This document shows, piece after piece, positions 16,868 through 26,107 of a stretch of 64,000 bases of DNA. Positions within the stretch are counted from its first letter, which is position 1. Each line of letters opens with the position of its first letter. The stretch spans positions 992,001 to 1,056,000 of the forward strand of contig NZ_JACVAI010000001.1 of NCBI RefSeq assembly GCF_014851765.1. The letters are read 5' to 3'. The DNA comes from Pseudomonas sp. PDM04. GTDB lineage: Bacteria > Pseudomonadota > Gammaproteobacteria > Pseudomonadales > Pseudomonadaceae. The position numbers and the translations under genes are program-made. Below the pieces are notes generated by a model. It had not been told where the DNA came from. It ran no database searches and saw only the letters and a program-made list of their open reading frames with translations.

Positions 16868-18301
16868 ATGACTTTTTTGCGCCCTACCCTGCTGACGCTC
16901 GCTTGCCTGCTCGCCTCACCGGGCTTCGCCGACGACCTGCCGTCACTCGGTGACGCCAGTTCTGCCATTGTCTCGCCACAACAGGAATACCAGTTGGGTC
17001 GCGCCTGGCTCGCATTGCTGCGCAGCCAGGTTTCCCAGCTCAACGATCCGCAGCTCAAGGACTACGTCGAATCCAGCGTCTACCGCCTGGTGGAAACCAG
17101 CCAGGTCAATGACCGGCGCCTGGAGTTCATCCTGATCAACAGCCCGCAACTCAACGCCTTTGCGGCGCCGGGCGGGATCGTCGGGGTCAACGGTGGCCTG
17201 TTCCTGAACGCGCAGACCGAAGGCGAGTACGCCTCGGTCCTCGCCCACGAACTGGCTCACCTGTCGCAACGCCACTTCGCCCGCGGCGTCGAAGCCCAGC
17301 AACGCATGCAAGTGCCGATGATGGCGGCGCTGCTGGCCGGGATCGTGATTGCCGCGGCCGGCGCCGGCGATGCCGGGATCGCCGCCATCGCCGGCACACA
17401 GGCCGCCGCGATTCAGGAACAGCGACGCTTTTCGCGCCAGAACGAGCAGGAGGCCGACCGCATCGGCATCCTGAACCTGGAAAAGGCCGGTTACGATCCA
17501 CGTTCGATGCCGACCATGTTCGAGCGATTGGCCCGCCAGTACCGCTTCGACGCCAAGCCACCGGAATTCCTGCTGACTCACCCGGTGACCGAATCGCGTA
17601 TTGCCGACACCCGTAACCGCGCCGAGCAAGCCAGGCCGGGCGGCATCGAAGACAGCATGCGTTATCAGCTGATTCGCGCACGGGTCCAACTGATCTACGA
17701 GGAAACCCCTGGCCTGGGCGCCAAACGCTTTCGCGCTCAGCTGGATGAAAACCCGAAAAACGATGTGGCCCGCTATGGCCTGGCAATTGCGCAGATCAAG
17801 GGTGGCCAGCTCAACGAAGCGCGGGAAAACCTCAAGCAGCTGCTGGCCAAGTCGCCCAACGAGATCATCTACAACCTCGCGCAGATCGACCTGGACATCA
17901 CCAGCAATCGACTGCCAGACGCCCAGACACGGGTTGACCGCCTGCTCACCCAATACCCGGGCAACTACCCGCTGAACCAGGTGCGTGTCGACCTGTTGCT
18001 CAAGCAAAACCGTGCCGCCGACGCCGAGAAAGCCTTGGAAAACCTGCTGAAAAGCCGCCCGGATGACCCGGACGTCTGGTACATGGTGGCGGAAACCCGC
18101 GGCCTGTCCGGCAACATCATCGGCCTGCATCAGGCCCGCGCCGAGTATTTCGCACTGGTTGGCGACTACCGCCAGGCCATCCAGCAACTGGACTTCGCCA
18201 AGCGCAAGGCCGGCAGCAACTTCCCACTGTCGTCGCGTATCGACGCGCGCCAACGGGAATTGATGGAACAGGAACGCATGATCAAGGACATGATGGGTTG
18301 A
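16868..18301 (+). CDS. bepA: Periplasmic M48 metalloprotease / chaperone BepA
   Basis: A 477-residue exported protease with a signal peptide (cleavage after PGFA, residue 21), a zinc site HELAH (127-131) with the downstream Glu in NEQEADRIG, and C-terminal TPR repeats (about 280-470). BepA helps mature LptD and degrades misassembled outer-membrane proteins at the BAM complex. ATG 16868 gives the proper signal peptide; an upstream in-frame TTG would spoil it. A bidirectional terminator follows, shared with the convergent mucD. Confidence 0.92.
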   Translation: MTFLRPTLLTLACLLASPGFADDLPSLGDASSAIVSPQQEYQLGRAWLALLRSQVSQLNDPQLKDYVESSVYRLVETSQVNDRRLEFILINSPQLNAFAAPGGIVGVNGGLFLNAQTEGEYASVLAHELAHLSQRHFARGVEAQQRMQVPMMAALLAGIVIAAAGAGDAGIAAIAGTQAAAIQEQRRFSRQNEQEADRIGILNLEKAGYDPRSMPTMFERLARQYRFDAKPPEFLLTHPVTESRIADTRNRAEQARPGGIEDSMRYQLIRARVQLIYEETPGLGAKRFRAQLDENPKNDVARYGLAIAQIKGGQLNEARENLKQLLAKSPNEIIYNLAQIDLDITSNRLPDAQTRVDRLLTQYPGNYPLNQVRVDLLLKQNRAADAEKALENLLKSRPDDPDVWYMVAETRGLSGNIIGLHQARAEYFALVGDYRQAIQQLDFAKRKAGSNFPLSSRIDARQRELMEQERMIKDMMG

Positions 18302-18330
18302 TCGACGCTCCCGCCAAAATACAGGTATAA

Positions 18331-18358
18331 AAAAACCGCCTCTTTCGAGGCGGTTTTT
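18331..18358. terminator. Bidirectional terminator bepA / mucD
   Basis: AAAAACCGCCTC (18331-18342) pairs with GAGGCGGTTTTT (18347-18358) around a TTTC loop. The A and T runs on the two sides make it a rho-independent terminator for both convergent genes. Confidence 0.92.
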
Positions 18359-18377
18359 CATTCGACCAGCAACCGGA

Positions 18378-19802
18378 TTATTCAGCCAGCTTGAAGGTGA
18401 TGAAGCTGGCGCGATTCTGACGCAAGACCCGCATCGATACCGAACGGTTCTTCGGCAACGCCTTGGCGATATCGGTGAACTCCTTGGCGGAGCCAATCGC
18501 CTGGTTGTTGAGGTGAGTGATGACGTCGCCAGGCTGCAAGCCAATCAGGGAGGCAGGACCGTCCTGAACTTCCTTGATCACCACGCCGCCTTTGAGGTCG
18601 TAGGTCTTTTTCTGTTCGTCGGTCAGCTCGGCCACCGACACACCCAGGCGATTGCTGCTGCGCTCGGTGTTGGATTTGGCCAGGGTAGCCTGCTCGTCGC
18701 CTTCATCCGGGATAGCGCCGACCGTCAGCTCGACGTTCTTGCGCTGGCCTTCGCGAATCACTTCCAGCTTGGCCTTGGAACCGGCCTTCAACGCACCGAC
18801 CAGATGCGGCAGATCCGCCGACATGACGATCGGTTGACCGTTCATGCTCAGGATCACATCGCCGACCTGCAAACCGCCCTTGGCCGCCGGACCGTCATCC
18901 TGGATCTGTGCCACCAGCGCACCCGCCGGCTTGTCGAGACCGAACGACTCGGCCAGGTCCTTGTTCACTTCCTGGATGACCACGCCCAACCAGCCACGGC
19001 TGACCTTGCCACCGCTTTTCAGTTGGTTGGAAACATCCATGGCCACGTCGATCGGGATCGCGAACGATACGCCCATGAAGCCACCGGAACGGGTGTAGAT
19101 CTGCGAGTTGATCCCCACCACTTCACCCGACAGGTTGAACAGCGGACCACCGGAGTTGCCCGGGTTGATCGGCACGTCGGTCTGGATGAACGGCACGTAG
19201 TTTTCGTTCGGCAGGCTGCGGCCCACCGCGCTGACGATACCTTGGGTCACGGTATGGTCGAACCCGAAGGGCGAACCGATGGCTACGACCCATTGGCCGG
19301 CCTTCAGGTCCTGGGATTTGCCCAGCTTCAGGACGGGCAGATCCTTGCCTTCGATTTTCAGCAAGGCCACGTCGGAACGTGGATCAGTGCCGATCAGCTT
19401 GGCCTTCATCTCGCTGCGGTCGGCGAGACGAACGAGAATTTCGTCGGCATCGGCGATCACATGGTTGTTGGTGAGGATGTAGCCGTCGGACGAGATGATG
19501 AAACCCGATCCCAGGGATTGGGCTTCGCGCTGGCGACCGCCGCGCGGTGAGCGCTGTTGTGGCATGCCCCGCTCGAAGAACTCGCGCAGCATCGGCGGCA
19601 AGCCTTCGAGATCCGGCATCTGCTCGCTGACTCGACGATCAGGCAGTTTCTGCGTGGTACTGATGTTGACGACGGCAGGCGAGGCCTGCTCGACCAGTTG
19701 CGTGAAGTCAGGCAGCTCGACGGCTTGAGCTGCAACTGCCTGACCGAGCACCAGTACCGTGGCAAATATGGAGAGATAAGATTTCAAGCGTGGTATCGAC
19801 AT
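18378..19802 (-). CDS. mucD: Periplasmic serine protease MucD (DegP/HtrA-like)
   Basis: A 474-residue Do-type protease with a signal peptide (to about residue 27), a trypsin-like domain with triad H114 (TNNHVI), D144 (RSDVALLK) and S217 (GNSGGP), and two PDZ domains (about 265-360 and 385-470). MucD removes misfolded envelope proteins and holds down AlgU activity, so its loss favours alginate production. It is the last gene of the algU cluster. The gene mucC, which in P. aeruginosa lies between mucB and mucD, is absent here. Confidence 0.96.
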   Translation of the reverse strand: MSIPRLKSYLSIFATVLVLGQAVAAQAVELPDFTQLVEQASPAVVNISTTQKLPDRRVSEQMPDLEGLPPMLREFFERGMPQQRSPRGGRQREAQSLGSGFIISSDGYILTNNHVIADADEILVRLADRSEMKAKLIGTDPRSDVALLKIEGKDLPVLKLGKSQDLKAGQWVVAIGSPFGFDHTVTQGIVSAVGRSLPNENYVPFIQTDVPINPGNSGGPLFNLSGEVVGINSQIYTRSGGFMGVSFAIPIDVAMDVSNQLKSGGKVSRGWLGVVIQEVNKDLAESFGLDKPAGALVAQIQDDGPAAKGGLQVGDVILSMNGQPIVMSADLPHLVGALKAGSKAKLEVIREGQRKNVELTVGAIPDEGDEQATLAKSNTERSSNRLGVSVAELTDEQKKTYDLKGGVVIKEVQDGPASLIGLQPGDVITHLNNQAIGSAKEFTDIAKALPKNRSVSMRVLRQNRASFITFKLAE

Positions 19803-19874
19803 ACGGCTCCCGTTAAAACGAGCATGGTTAAGCGATATGGATCAAGGAACACCGGGAACGATACGCCGGTATTT

Positions 19875-19917
19875 TTGTTCCGGGAACAACAAACAAGGCC
19901 AGAGCCGAGGGGCTCTG
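19875..19917. other. Palindromes in the mucB-mucD gap
   Basis: The 181-base gap holds a perfect 15-bp palindrome TTGTTCCGGGAACAA (19875-19889) and a hairpin CAGAGCC/GGCTCTG (19900-19917). They could be an attenuator or a regulator site for a mucD-specific promoter. The role is unknown. Confidence 0.4.
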
Positions 19918-19983
19918 ACCTATAAGAAAATTCAGGGGTATTTGCAAACTGAAATGCTCACGAAACATTTCGCCATGGGCTCA

Positions 19984-20940
19984 CTACTGGGTTGCAGTGG
20001 CATTGGTGCGCATGGACAACGCGATCCGTTCAGCAGTACCTACAGGAATTTCACCGACAACGGTGACCATCATGTCGCCTTCCGGTGTAGTCAGGCGTCG
20101 GGAAACGGCGACGGTCGGACCGAGCTGGGTGCGGGCATCGGTGACAGGTGCGCCGTTCAACGGCTCCAGGAATACCGAGAAACGCGCCAGACCATCGTCA
20201 TACATGAGGCTGCTGACCTGGATCTTGGTCTGCGGGTCCTTGTGCGATGTGCTGCTGGTCAGTTCGAAACCTGCTGGCAGCCAGTCCGAGCGCCAGTTCT
20301 GAGCGGCCTTGACGGCTGACGGCTTGTCGCTGTCGAGCGACACGGCCTTGCAATCCGGGCCCGCCTGCAACTCATTGTCGGACGGTATCCCAGAGGTATC
20401 GAGCTGGGTGAACTGGAAACGCTCCAGCAACTGCCCCTTGTCATTGAGCAACAATGACTTGAGTGGCAAGCCGGTGTCCTTGTCCAGGTGCAGTTCAAAA
20501 CCGTAGCGGTGTTGATCGCGAGGCTTGAGGGAAACGATCACGGCCGGACGCCCGGCCACGCGCGACTTGCCAATGATGGCGAGGTCATACCAGTTTTTCA
20601 GCTTTAGAGGATCGAGTGCACGCGCCGCGGAGTTGGGAGAATCCCCAAGCCCCGCAATCAGGATGCCGCTGACGCATTGAGTATGCCCGTCAATGCGCAC
20701 GACTTCCTGGGCAGAGCCATCGAGCTGGAGGATACGCTCGCGGACCTTGCCATCCTGGACGCGGTGCCAGATGTTGTGGGTAGAAAAACTACCGTTGCGC
20801 TCGTAAACGAAAGTACCGTGAAAGCTTTGCTGTTGCTCGGCCTGGCCAAGACGGGTCAACCAATCCTGGGCTTCATCGGCGTGGGCTGGAACAATGAACC
20901 AGCCACCGAGCAGAAGCGAAAGTAGAGGTATGGCGCGCAT
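19984..20940 (-). CDS. mucB: Sigma-factor AlgU regulator MucB (RseB-like)
   Basis: A 318-residue periplasmic protein with a signal peptide ending near residue 21 (PAHA/DEA) and the two-domain RseB fold: an N-terminal lipid-binding LolB-like half (about 22-205) and a C-terminal half (about 225-310). MucB binds the periplasmic part of MucA and protects it from AlgW cleavage until lipopolysaccharide or misfolded-porin signals appear. It starts 8 bases after mucA, so the two are translated from one mRNA. Confidence 0.95.
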   Translation of the reverse strand: MRAIPLLSLLLGGWFIVPAHADEAQDWLTRLGQAEQQQSFHGTFVYERNGSFSTHNIWHRVQDGKVRERILQLDGSAQEVVRIDGHTQCVSGILIAGLGDSPNSAARALDPLKLKNWYDLAIIGKSRVAGRPAVIVSLKPRDQHRYGFELHLDKDTGLPLKSLLLNDKGQLLERFQFTQLDTSGIPSDNELQAGPDCKAVSLDSDKPSAVKAAQNWRSDWLPAGFELTSSTSHKDPQTKIQVSSLMYDDGLARFSVFLEPLNGAPVTDARTQLGPTVAVSRRLTTPEGDMMVTVVGEIPVGTAERIALSMRTNATATQ

Positions 20941-20948
20941 GATCCTCC

Positions 20949-21536
20949 TTAACGGTTTTCCAGGCTTGCCGCACGAGCGTAAGGAAGCGCGCTCTCAGTT
21001 CCTTTCATTGCAGCCTGTTGAGCATGTTGGCGCAAGTAACCTGGCAAACGCTGATCGTGCCAGCCTGGTTGTCCTTGCAATACGCCGTTGGCCATTGGGC
21101 CAGTGGCTTCCGAACTCTCACTATAGCCTGCCAATACGGCTGGACCCTTGACCTGAGGAACGGTCAGACCCGGCTGAGTGGATTGCTGGGCCAGTTCGAC
21201 ACCGGCGATTTCGTCCTGGTTGTACAGGCGAACACCGGCGAGTACGGCAACGGTGACCGACGCTGCAACCGCCAGTCGACCCAGGCTGCGCCATGGACCA
21301 CGAGAAGCTTTTGCCGGTACGGCTTCGTCAGCCAGTGCAGCGGAAACTGCCGCGGCGATATCCAGGCGTGGAAGCAGCAGATCCTTGTGCATCGCTGCCC
21401 GAGCGATCTGATAACGAGCCCAGGTTTCACGGGTTTCAACATCGTCGATGGCATTCAATACCCGACGCAATTCCAATTCGTCCGCTTCGTTATCCATCAC
21501 TGCGGACAGCGATTCCTGCAGGGCTTCACGACTCAT
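20949..21536 (-). CDS. mucA: Anti-sigma factor MucA
   Basis: A 195-residue single-pass inner-membrane anti-sigma factor. The N-terminal cytoplasmic part (MSREALQESLSAVMDNEADE) binds AlgU, the membrane segment is about 84-102 (LAVAASVTVAVLAGV), and the C-terminal periplasmic tail is cut by AlgW/MucP during envelope stress. Start 21536 is chosen for its match to the family N-terminus; a longer in-frame extension runs into algU. No truncation of the mucoid-mutant type is seen. Confidence 0.96.
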   Translation of the reverse strand: MSREALQESLSAVMDNEADELELRRVLNAIDDVETRETWARYQIARAAMHKDLLLPRLDIAAAVSAALADEAVPAKASRGPWRSLGRLAVAASVTVAVLAGVRLYNQDEIAGVELAQQSTQPGLTVPQVKGPAVLAGYSESSEATGPMANGVLQGQPGWHDQRLPGYLRQHAQQAAMKGTESALPYARAASLENR

Positions 21537-21567
21537 GGCGTTCCTCTCTTGGCTATCGCCGCTGTCT

Positions 21568-22149
21568 TTAGTTTTCCTGCAACAACGGCTGCAGGGCTTT
21601 ATCGATGGCCTCCCGAGCGCGGAAGATCCGGGAGCGCACGGTACCCACCGGACATTGCATGACGCTCGCAATATCCTCGTAACTCAGACCATCGAATTCA
21701 CGTAAAGTTAACGCCGTACGCAAATCTTCTGGCAGTTGCTGAATGGTCCGATGGACGGTGCCTTCGATCTCATCCCGCAGCAAAGCCCGTTCTGGCGACT
21801 CGAGATCCTTGAGGCCATGATCGCCATCGTAGAACTCTGCATCCTCGGAACTGACATCGCTATCCGGCGGCCGGCGGCCGCGTGAAACCAGGTAGTTCTT
21901 CGCCGTGTTGATGGCGATGCGGTAAAGCCACGTGTAAAACGCGCTGTCTCCGCGAAAATTTCCAAGTGCACGGTACGCCTTGATAAAGGCTTCCTGTGCC
22001 ACATCCTGGGCTTCATGGGTGTCGTGCACGAACCGCACGATCAACCCGAGAATTTTGTGCTGGTATTTCAGCACTAGCAGATCAAAAGCTCGCTTGTCGC
22101 CGCGCTGAACGCGTTCGACCAGCTGCTGATCCTCTTCCTGGGTTAGCAT
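21568..22149 (-). CDS. algU: Extracytoplasmic sigma factor AlgU (RpoE-like)
   Basis: A 193-residue ECF sigma factor with region 2 (FDLLVLKYQHKILGL to NTAKNYLV, about 22-95) and region 4 (TALTLREFDGLSYEDIA, about 140-185). It directs transcription of alginate, osmotic and envelope-stress genes and is held by MucA. Start 22149 matches the known protein length. Two AlgU-type promoters lie upstream (22209-22235 and 22401-22429), consistent with autoregulation. Confidence 0.97.
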   Translation of the reverse strand: MLTQEEDQQLVERVQRGDKRAFDLLVLKYQHKILGLIVRFVHDTHEAQDVAQEAFIKAYRALGNFRGDSAFYTWLYRIAINTAKNYLVSRGRRPPDSDVSSEDAEFYDGDHGLKDLESPERALLRDEIEGTVHRTIQQLPEDLRTALTLREFDGLSYEDIASVMQCPVGTVRSRIFRAREAIDKALQPLLQEN

Positions 22150-22208
22150 GAACTCTCCTCGATAAGCTCGGAGGAAGCTTGCATAACTAAACGACCAGAC
22201 TTGCAAAC

Positions 22209-22235
22209 ATAGACTCGGGCTTTTCGCAAAAGTTC
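22209..22235 (-). promoter_or_regulatory. AlgU-type promoter, proximal
   Basis: On the minus strand GAACTT (22230-22235) is followed after 16 bases by TCTAT (22209-22213). This matches the AlgU/sigma-E consensus GAACTT-N16/17-TCtga and lies about 60 bases before the algU start. Confidence 0.75.
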
Positions 22236-22400
22236 TCCCCTCCAAGCAAGTTTCCTGCGGGCACCGTTTTGGCACGCACGAAAAGCGCAGCTCGGGATGA
22301 CCCCGGCTGCGCGAATTATCTTGTCATCGGCCTCGACAGTCAGGATCGAAACGCAATCCCGCACTGGCACCGACGCTGTCCCTTGATTCAGGCAACGGTC

Positions 22401-22429
22401 TATTGATCTTGGGCCTTTGGCAAAAGTTC
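22401..22429 (-). promoter_or_regulatory. AlgU-type promoter, distal
   Basis: On the minus strand GAACTT (22424-22429) is followed after 17 bases by TCAATA (22401-22406). The -35 is perfect and the -10 is weaker. Two AlgU-dependent promoters upstream of algU are also known in P. aeruginosa. Confidence 0.6.
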
Positions 22430-22706
22430 CAAATATTTGTAACAGTGCAACGCTGACATTGTGCGACCTTGAATGGAAAAAATCTGTTAAATCCACGATA
22501 CAGTCGCTTTGTCGCCTAACCGGCCGAAAAAACATCCGACGAAGCGTCAGCTCCATCCTGTCACTGTAGTTTCACAATGCCATAACTGCCCGGCTATTGT
22601 GCCGATCCCCCCCTCTATATACTAGTGGGCTGTGTGGTCGCCCGACTCGCCGTTGTACACGTCCGGTACCACCCCCGACCCGGGTCGTTTTGAGCGGAAT
22701 CCTGAA
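22430..22706. other. Divergent intergenic region algU / nadB
   Basis: This stretch upstream of both algU and nadB should hold the nadB promoter and any sigma-70 algU promoters. A TATACT at 22618-22623 is a candidate -10 for nadB, without a good -35. No RNA gene or frame is seen. Confidence 0.4.
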
Positions 22707-24323
22707 ATGAGCCAACAGTTTCAACACGATGTTCTGGTCATTGGCAGCGGTGCTGCCGGTTTAAGCCTTGCGCTGACCTTGCCCGATCATTTGCGCATTG
22801 CCGTATTGAGCAAAGGCGACCTCGCCAATGGCTCGACCTTCTGGGCCCAGGGCGGCGTCGCCGCTGTTCTGGATGACACCGACACCGTCGAATCCCATGT
22901 CGATGACACGCTCAACGCAGGCGGCGGCCTGTGCCACGAAGACGCCGTGCGCTTTACCGTCGAGCACAGCAGGGAGGCGATTCAATGGCTGATCGACCAG
23001 GGTGTCCCCTTTACCCGCGATGAACAATCCGGCACCGAGGACGGCGGTTTCGAGTTTCACCTGACCCGCGAAGGCGGTCACAGCCACCGGCGCATCATTC
23101 ACGCGGCCGACGCCACGGGGGCGGCAATTTTCAGGACGCTGCTCGACAAAGCCAGGCAACGACCGAACATCGAACTGCTCGAACAGCGGGTCGCGGTCGA
23201 CCTGATCACCGAAAAACGCCTGGGCCTTGAGGGTGATCGCTGCCTTGGTGCCTACGTACTGAACCGTGGCACCGGCGAAGTCGACACCTACGGGGCGCGT
23301 TTCGTGATTCTTGCCTCCGGGGGCGCGGCCAAGGTCTACCTCTATACCAGCAACCCCGACGGTGCCTGTGGCGATGGCATCGCCATGGCCTGGCGCTCGG
23401 GCTGCCGGGTGGCGAACCTGGAATTCAACCAGTTCCACCCGACCTGCCTGTATCACCCGCAGGCCAAGAGCTTCCTGGTCACCGAAGCCCTGCGCGGCGA
23501 AGGCGCGCACCTTAAGTTGCCCAACGGCGAACGCTTCATGCAGCGTTTCGACCCACGTGCCGAACTGGCACCACGGGACATCGTCGCCCGGGCGATCGAC
23601 CATGAAATGAAGCGGCTGGGCATCGATTGTGTCTACCTGGACATCAGCCACAAGCCGGAAGCGTTCATCAAGTCGCACTTCCCGACCGTGTACGAACGCT
23701 GCCTCGAGTTCTCCATCGACATCACCCGGCAGCCGATCCCGGTGGTTCCCGCAGCGCACTACACCTGCGGCGGCGTGATGGTCGACCAGCAAGGGCGCAC
23801 CGACGTGCCCGGGCTGTATGCAATTGGCGAAACCAGTTTCACCGGTCTGCACGGTGCCAACCGCATGGCCAGCAACTCGCTGCTGGAGTGCTTCGTCTAT
23901 GCGCGTTCGGCAGCGACGGACATTCTTGAACAACTGCCGCAGGTGTCAATGCCCGTCGCCCTGCCCGTCTGGGACGCCAGCCAGGTAACCGATTCGGATG
24001 AGGACGTGATCATCGCGCACAACTGGGATGAGCTGCGGCGGTTCATGTGGGACTACGTCGGCATCGTGCGCACCAACAAGCGCCTGCAGCGGGCCCAGCA
24101 CCGCGTGCAGCTGTTGCTGGATGAGATCGACGAGTTCTACAGCAACTACAAGGTCAGTCGGGACCTGATCGAACTGCGTAACCTGGCCCAGGTCGCCGAG
24201 TTGATGATCCAGTCAGCCATGGAACGCAAGGAGAGTCGCGGCCTGCATTACACCCTCGACTACCCGGACATGCTGCCCGTGGCACTGGACACTATTCTGG
24301 TGCCGCCCACCTACGCCGGCTGA
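22707..24323 (+). CDS. nadB: L-aspartate oxidase
   Basis: A 538-residue FAD enzyme that oxidises L-aspartate to iminoaspartate, the first step of NAD synthesis. The FAD-binding start is [17 protein letters not shown], followed by [11 protein letters not shown], the active-site segment [13 protein letters not shown] and the second flavin motif in [18 protein letters not shown]. Start 22707 matches the family; the longer frame upstream has no ribosome site. nadB next to algU is a conserved Pseudomonas and Vibrio arrangement. Its last 32 bases overlap the convergent ygfX-like gene. Confidence 0.97.
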   Translation: MSQQFQHDVLVIGSGAAGLSLALTLPDHLRIAVLSKGDLANGSTFWAQGGVAAVLDDTDTVESHVDDTLNAGGGLCHEDAVRFTVEHSREAIQWLIDQGVPFTRDEQSGTEDGGFEFHLTREGGHSHRRIIHAADATGAAIFRTLLDKARQRPNIELLEQRVAVDLITEKRLGLEGDRCLGAYVLNRGTGEVDTYGARFVILASGGAAKVYLYTSNPDGACGDGIAMAWRSGCRVANLEFNQFHPTCLYHPQAKSFLVTEALRGEGAHLKLPNGERFMQRFDPRAELAPRDIVARAIDHEMKRLGIDCVYLDISHKPEAFIKSHFPTVYERCLEFSIDITRQPIPVVPAAHYTCGGVMVDQQGRTDVPGLYAIGETSFTGLHGANRMASNSLLECFVYARSAATDILEQLPQVSMPVALPVWDASQVTDSDEDVIIAHNWDELRRFMWDYVGIVRTNKRLQRAQHRVQLLLDEIDEFYSNYKVSRDLIELRNLAQVAELMIQSAMERKESRGLHYTLDYPDMLPVALDTILVPPTYAG

Positions 24324-24744
24324 ACCTGAGCCTGACCCGCAGGCGTCGGTGCATGTCCGGCGCCTGCGAGTCCCGTGGCACGCAAATCGCGCGGACTCGT
24401 CGCTCGCCGCGCAGGCGAAAACGCAGCACCACGATCAACGGCAGGGCCAGGCTGTCCCGGCGCAGTTGAACGGCCTGCCAGCCGTGCGCCTGATTCCAGA
24501 CCTGCCAGCCATCCGCATCGCGACGCAAGCCGCGAAACGCCTGAGGGTGTGTCAGCAGGATCTGTCGTGGCAACACCCAGGCAGCCTGCGCCAGACAACA
24601 CACGGCGGCCGGCAGACTGATCCAGAACGGTATGGCAAGAAGGCACAGCGCACCCAGCGCGAACAGCTGGGCCAGCAGATACGCCGCCAGCAACTGCCGT
24701 GAGGCATGCCAGCGGCATTCGAAGGCATTACTTGGGCTGGACAC
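24292..24744 (-). CDS. YgfX/CptA-like small membrane protein
   Basis: A 150-residue inner-membrane protein with two hydrophobic segments (about 17-38 and 41-60) and a basic soluble tail, as in the YgfX (CptA) family, which is nearly always encoded beside SdhE as here. E. coli YgfX was reported as a cytoskeleton-inhibiting toxin paired with YgfY/SdhE, but SdhE is now known as a flavinylation factor, so toxicity is doubtful. It overlaps the sdhE end by 17 bases and the nadB end by 32. Confidence 0.75.
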   Translation of the reverse strand: MSSPSNAFECRWHASRQLLAAYLLAQLFALGALCLLAIPFWISLPAAVCCLAQAAWVLPRQILLTHPQAFRGLRRDADGWQVWNQAHGWQAVQLRRDSLALPLIVVLRFRLRGERRVRAICVPRDSQAPDMHRRLRVRLRFSRRRWAAPE

Positions 24745-24982
24745 GATCCAGGATCATGCGAACCATGCGCTGCAGCTCCGGATCTTCGGATTCGGCGCGC
24801 TCCATGAACCAGCCGAACATGTCCTGATCCTCGCATTCGAGCAAACGGACATAGCAGGCACGATCAACCTCGTTGAGGTGCGGGTAAACCTCTTTCACGA
24901 ACGGCACCAGCAGCACGTCAAGCTCGAGCATGCCACGACGGCTGTGCCAGTAGAGGCGATTCAGTTCAACATCTTCGACCAT
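24728..24982 (-). CDS. sdhE: FAD assembly factor SdhE
   Basis: The 84-residue SdhE (YgfY/CptB) promotes covalent attachment of FAD to succinate dehydrogenase. The conserved RGMLELD motif (about 16-22) is present and the length is standard. A GAGGAGG site precedes ATG 24982. It is the first gene of a two-gene unit with the YgfX-like membrane protein and is divergent from ygfZ. Confidence 0.92.
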   Translation of the reverse strand: MVEDVELNRLYWHSRRGMLELDVLLVPFVKEVYPHLNEVDRACYVRLLECEDQDMFGWFMERAESEDPELQRMVRMILDRVQPK

Positions 24983-25131
24983 GGAGCCCTCCTCAAATAG
25001 GCGGCAAGTATACAGCCCCGGACTGCGTCGAACAGTCGGCTTTGGTCGGTCACTACCGACCTTTTGCGAACTACCCATTTCATGGGCGCCCCCTTATGAT
25101 GTCCCCCAGACTTTTCACCCTGCGATATCCC

Positions 25132-26073
25132 ATGGCCGATTCTGCTTTTTTCTGCACCCTCTCTCACGAAGGCGTTCTCGCGGTCCGCGGCGTGGATGCC
25201 GCCAAATACCTGCAAGGCCAGCTGACCTGCAACCTCAATTACCTGAGCGACACCCGGGCCAGCCTGGGTGCGCGCTGCACGCAGAAAGGCCGGATGCAAT
25301 CGAGCTTCCGCATCCTGCTGCAAGGGGATGGCGTGCTCATGGCCATGGCCAGCGGGCTGCTGGAGCCGCAACTGGCGGACCTGAAGAAGTACGCGGTGTT
25401 CTCCAAGTCCAAGCTGACCGATGAAAGCGCCGCCTGGGTACGCTTCGGTCTGGAGCAGGGTGATGCCGCTCTGCTCAGCCTGGGCCTTGAACTGCCGGCC
25501 GACACCGACAGCGTCGTGCGCAATGACCCATTGATCGCCGTGCGCGTGTCGCCGGACCGCGCCGAACTCTGGGTGCCCGCCGATCAGGCTGACGCCGTCA
25601 AAAGCAAGCTGTCCGCCCTGTTGGCCGAGGGCGACCTGAACCAATGGCTGCTGGGCCAGGTCCGAGCAGGGATCGGCCAGGTCATGGCGGGCACCCGCGA
25701 ACTGTTCATTCCACAGATGCTCAACCTGCAGGCCGTCGGTGGCGTGAGTTTCAAGAAGGGTTGCTACACCGGCCAGGAAATCGTCGCGCGCATGCAGTAC
25801 CTGGGCAAACTCAAGCGTCGCCTGTATCGCCTGAGCCTCGCGAGCGATCAGCTACCGGAGCCTGGAACCCCCCTGCTTTCCGCAACCCACGCCAGCTCCA
25901 TCGGTGAAGTCGTGATAGCCGCGCACACCGCGCACAACATCGAATTGCTGGCCGTGCTGCAAGCTGAAGCAGCGCAAAGCGGTGATGTCCACCTGGGCAC
26001 ACTCGAAGGGCCGGCCCTGCAGTTGCTCGACCTGCCCTACGAGCTGGATCGCGATCGAGAAATCCAGCACTGA
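25132..26073 (+). CDS. ygfZ: Folate-binding iron-sulfur assembly protein YgfZ
   Basis: A 313-residue member of the YgfZ/GcvT-like family, which uses tetrahydrofolate to help build or repair certain iron-sulfur enzymes. The hallmark KGCYTGQE is present near residue 207. Several upstream in-frame starts exist; 25132 (MADSAFFCTLSHEG) is preferred because the N-terminus then matches pseudomonad homologues, although no strong ribosome site is seen. It is divergent from sdhE. Confidence 0.9.
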   Translation: MADSAFFCTLSHEGVLAVRGVDAAKYLQGQLTCNLNYLSDTRASLGARCTQKGRMQSSFRILLQGDGVLMAMASGLLEPQLADLKKYAVFSKSKLTDESAAWVRFGLEQGDAALLSLGLELPADTDSVVRNDPLIAVRVSPDRAELWVPADQADAVKSKLSALLAEGDLNQWLLGQVRAGIGQVMAGTRELFIPQMLNLQAVGGVSFKKGCYTGQEIVARMQYLGKLKRRLYRLSLASDQLPEPGTPLLSATHASSIGEVVIAAHTAHNIELLAVLQAEAAQSGDVHLGTLEGPALQLLDLPYELDRDREIQH

Positions 26074-26107
26074 CGGCAGCATTTGTCGCAACACCTAGAG
26101 AAAAGAA

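Noticed and set aside
24292..24982. sdhE-ygfX as a toxin-antitoxin system (CptBA)
   Set aside because: SdhE has an established role in flavin attachment to succinate dehydrogenase, and the pair is conserved core genome; toxin status of YgfX is doubtful.
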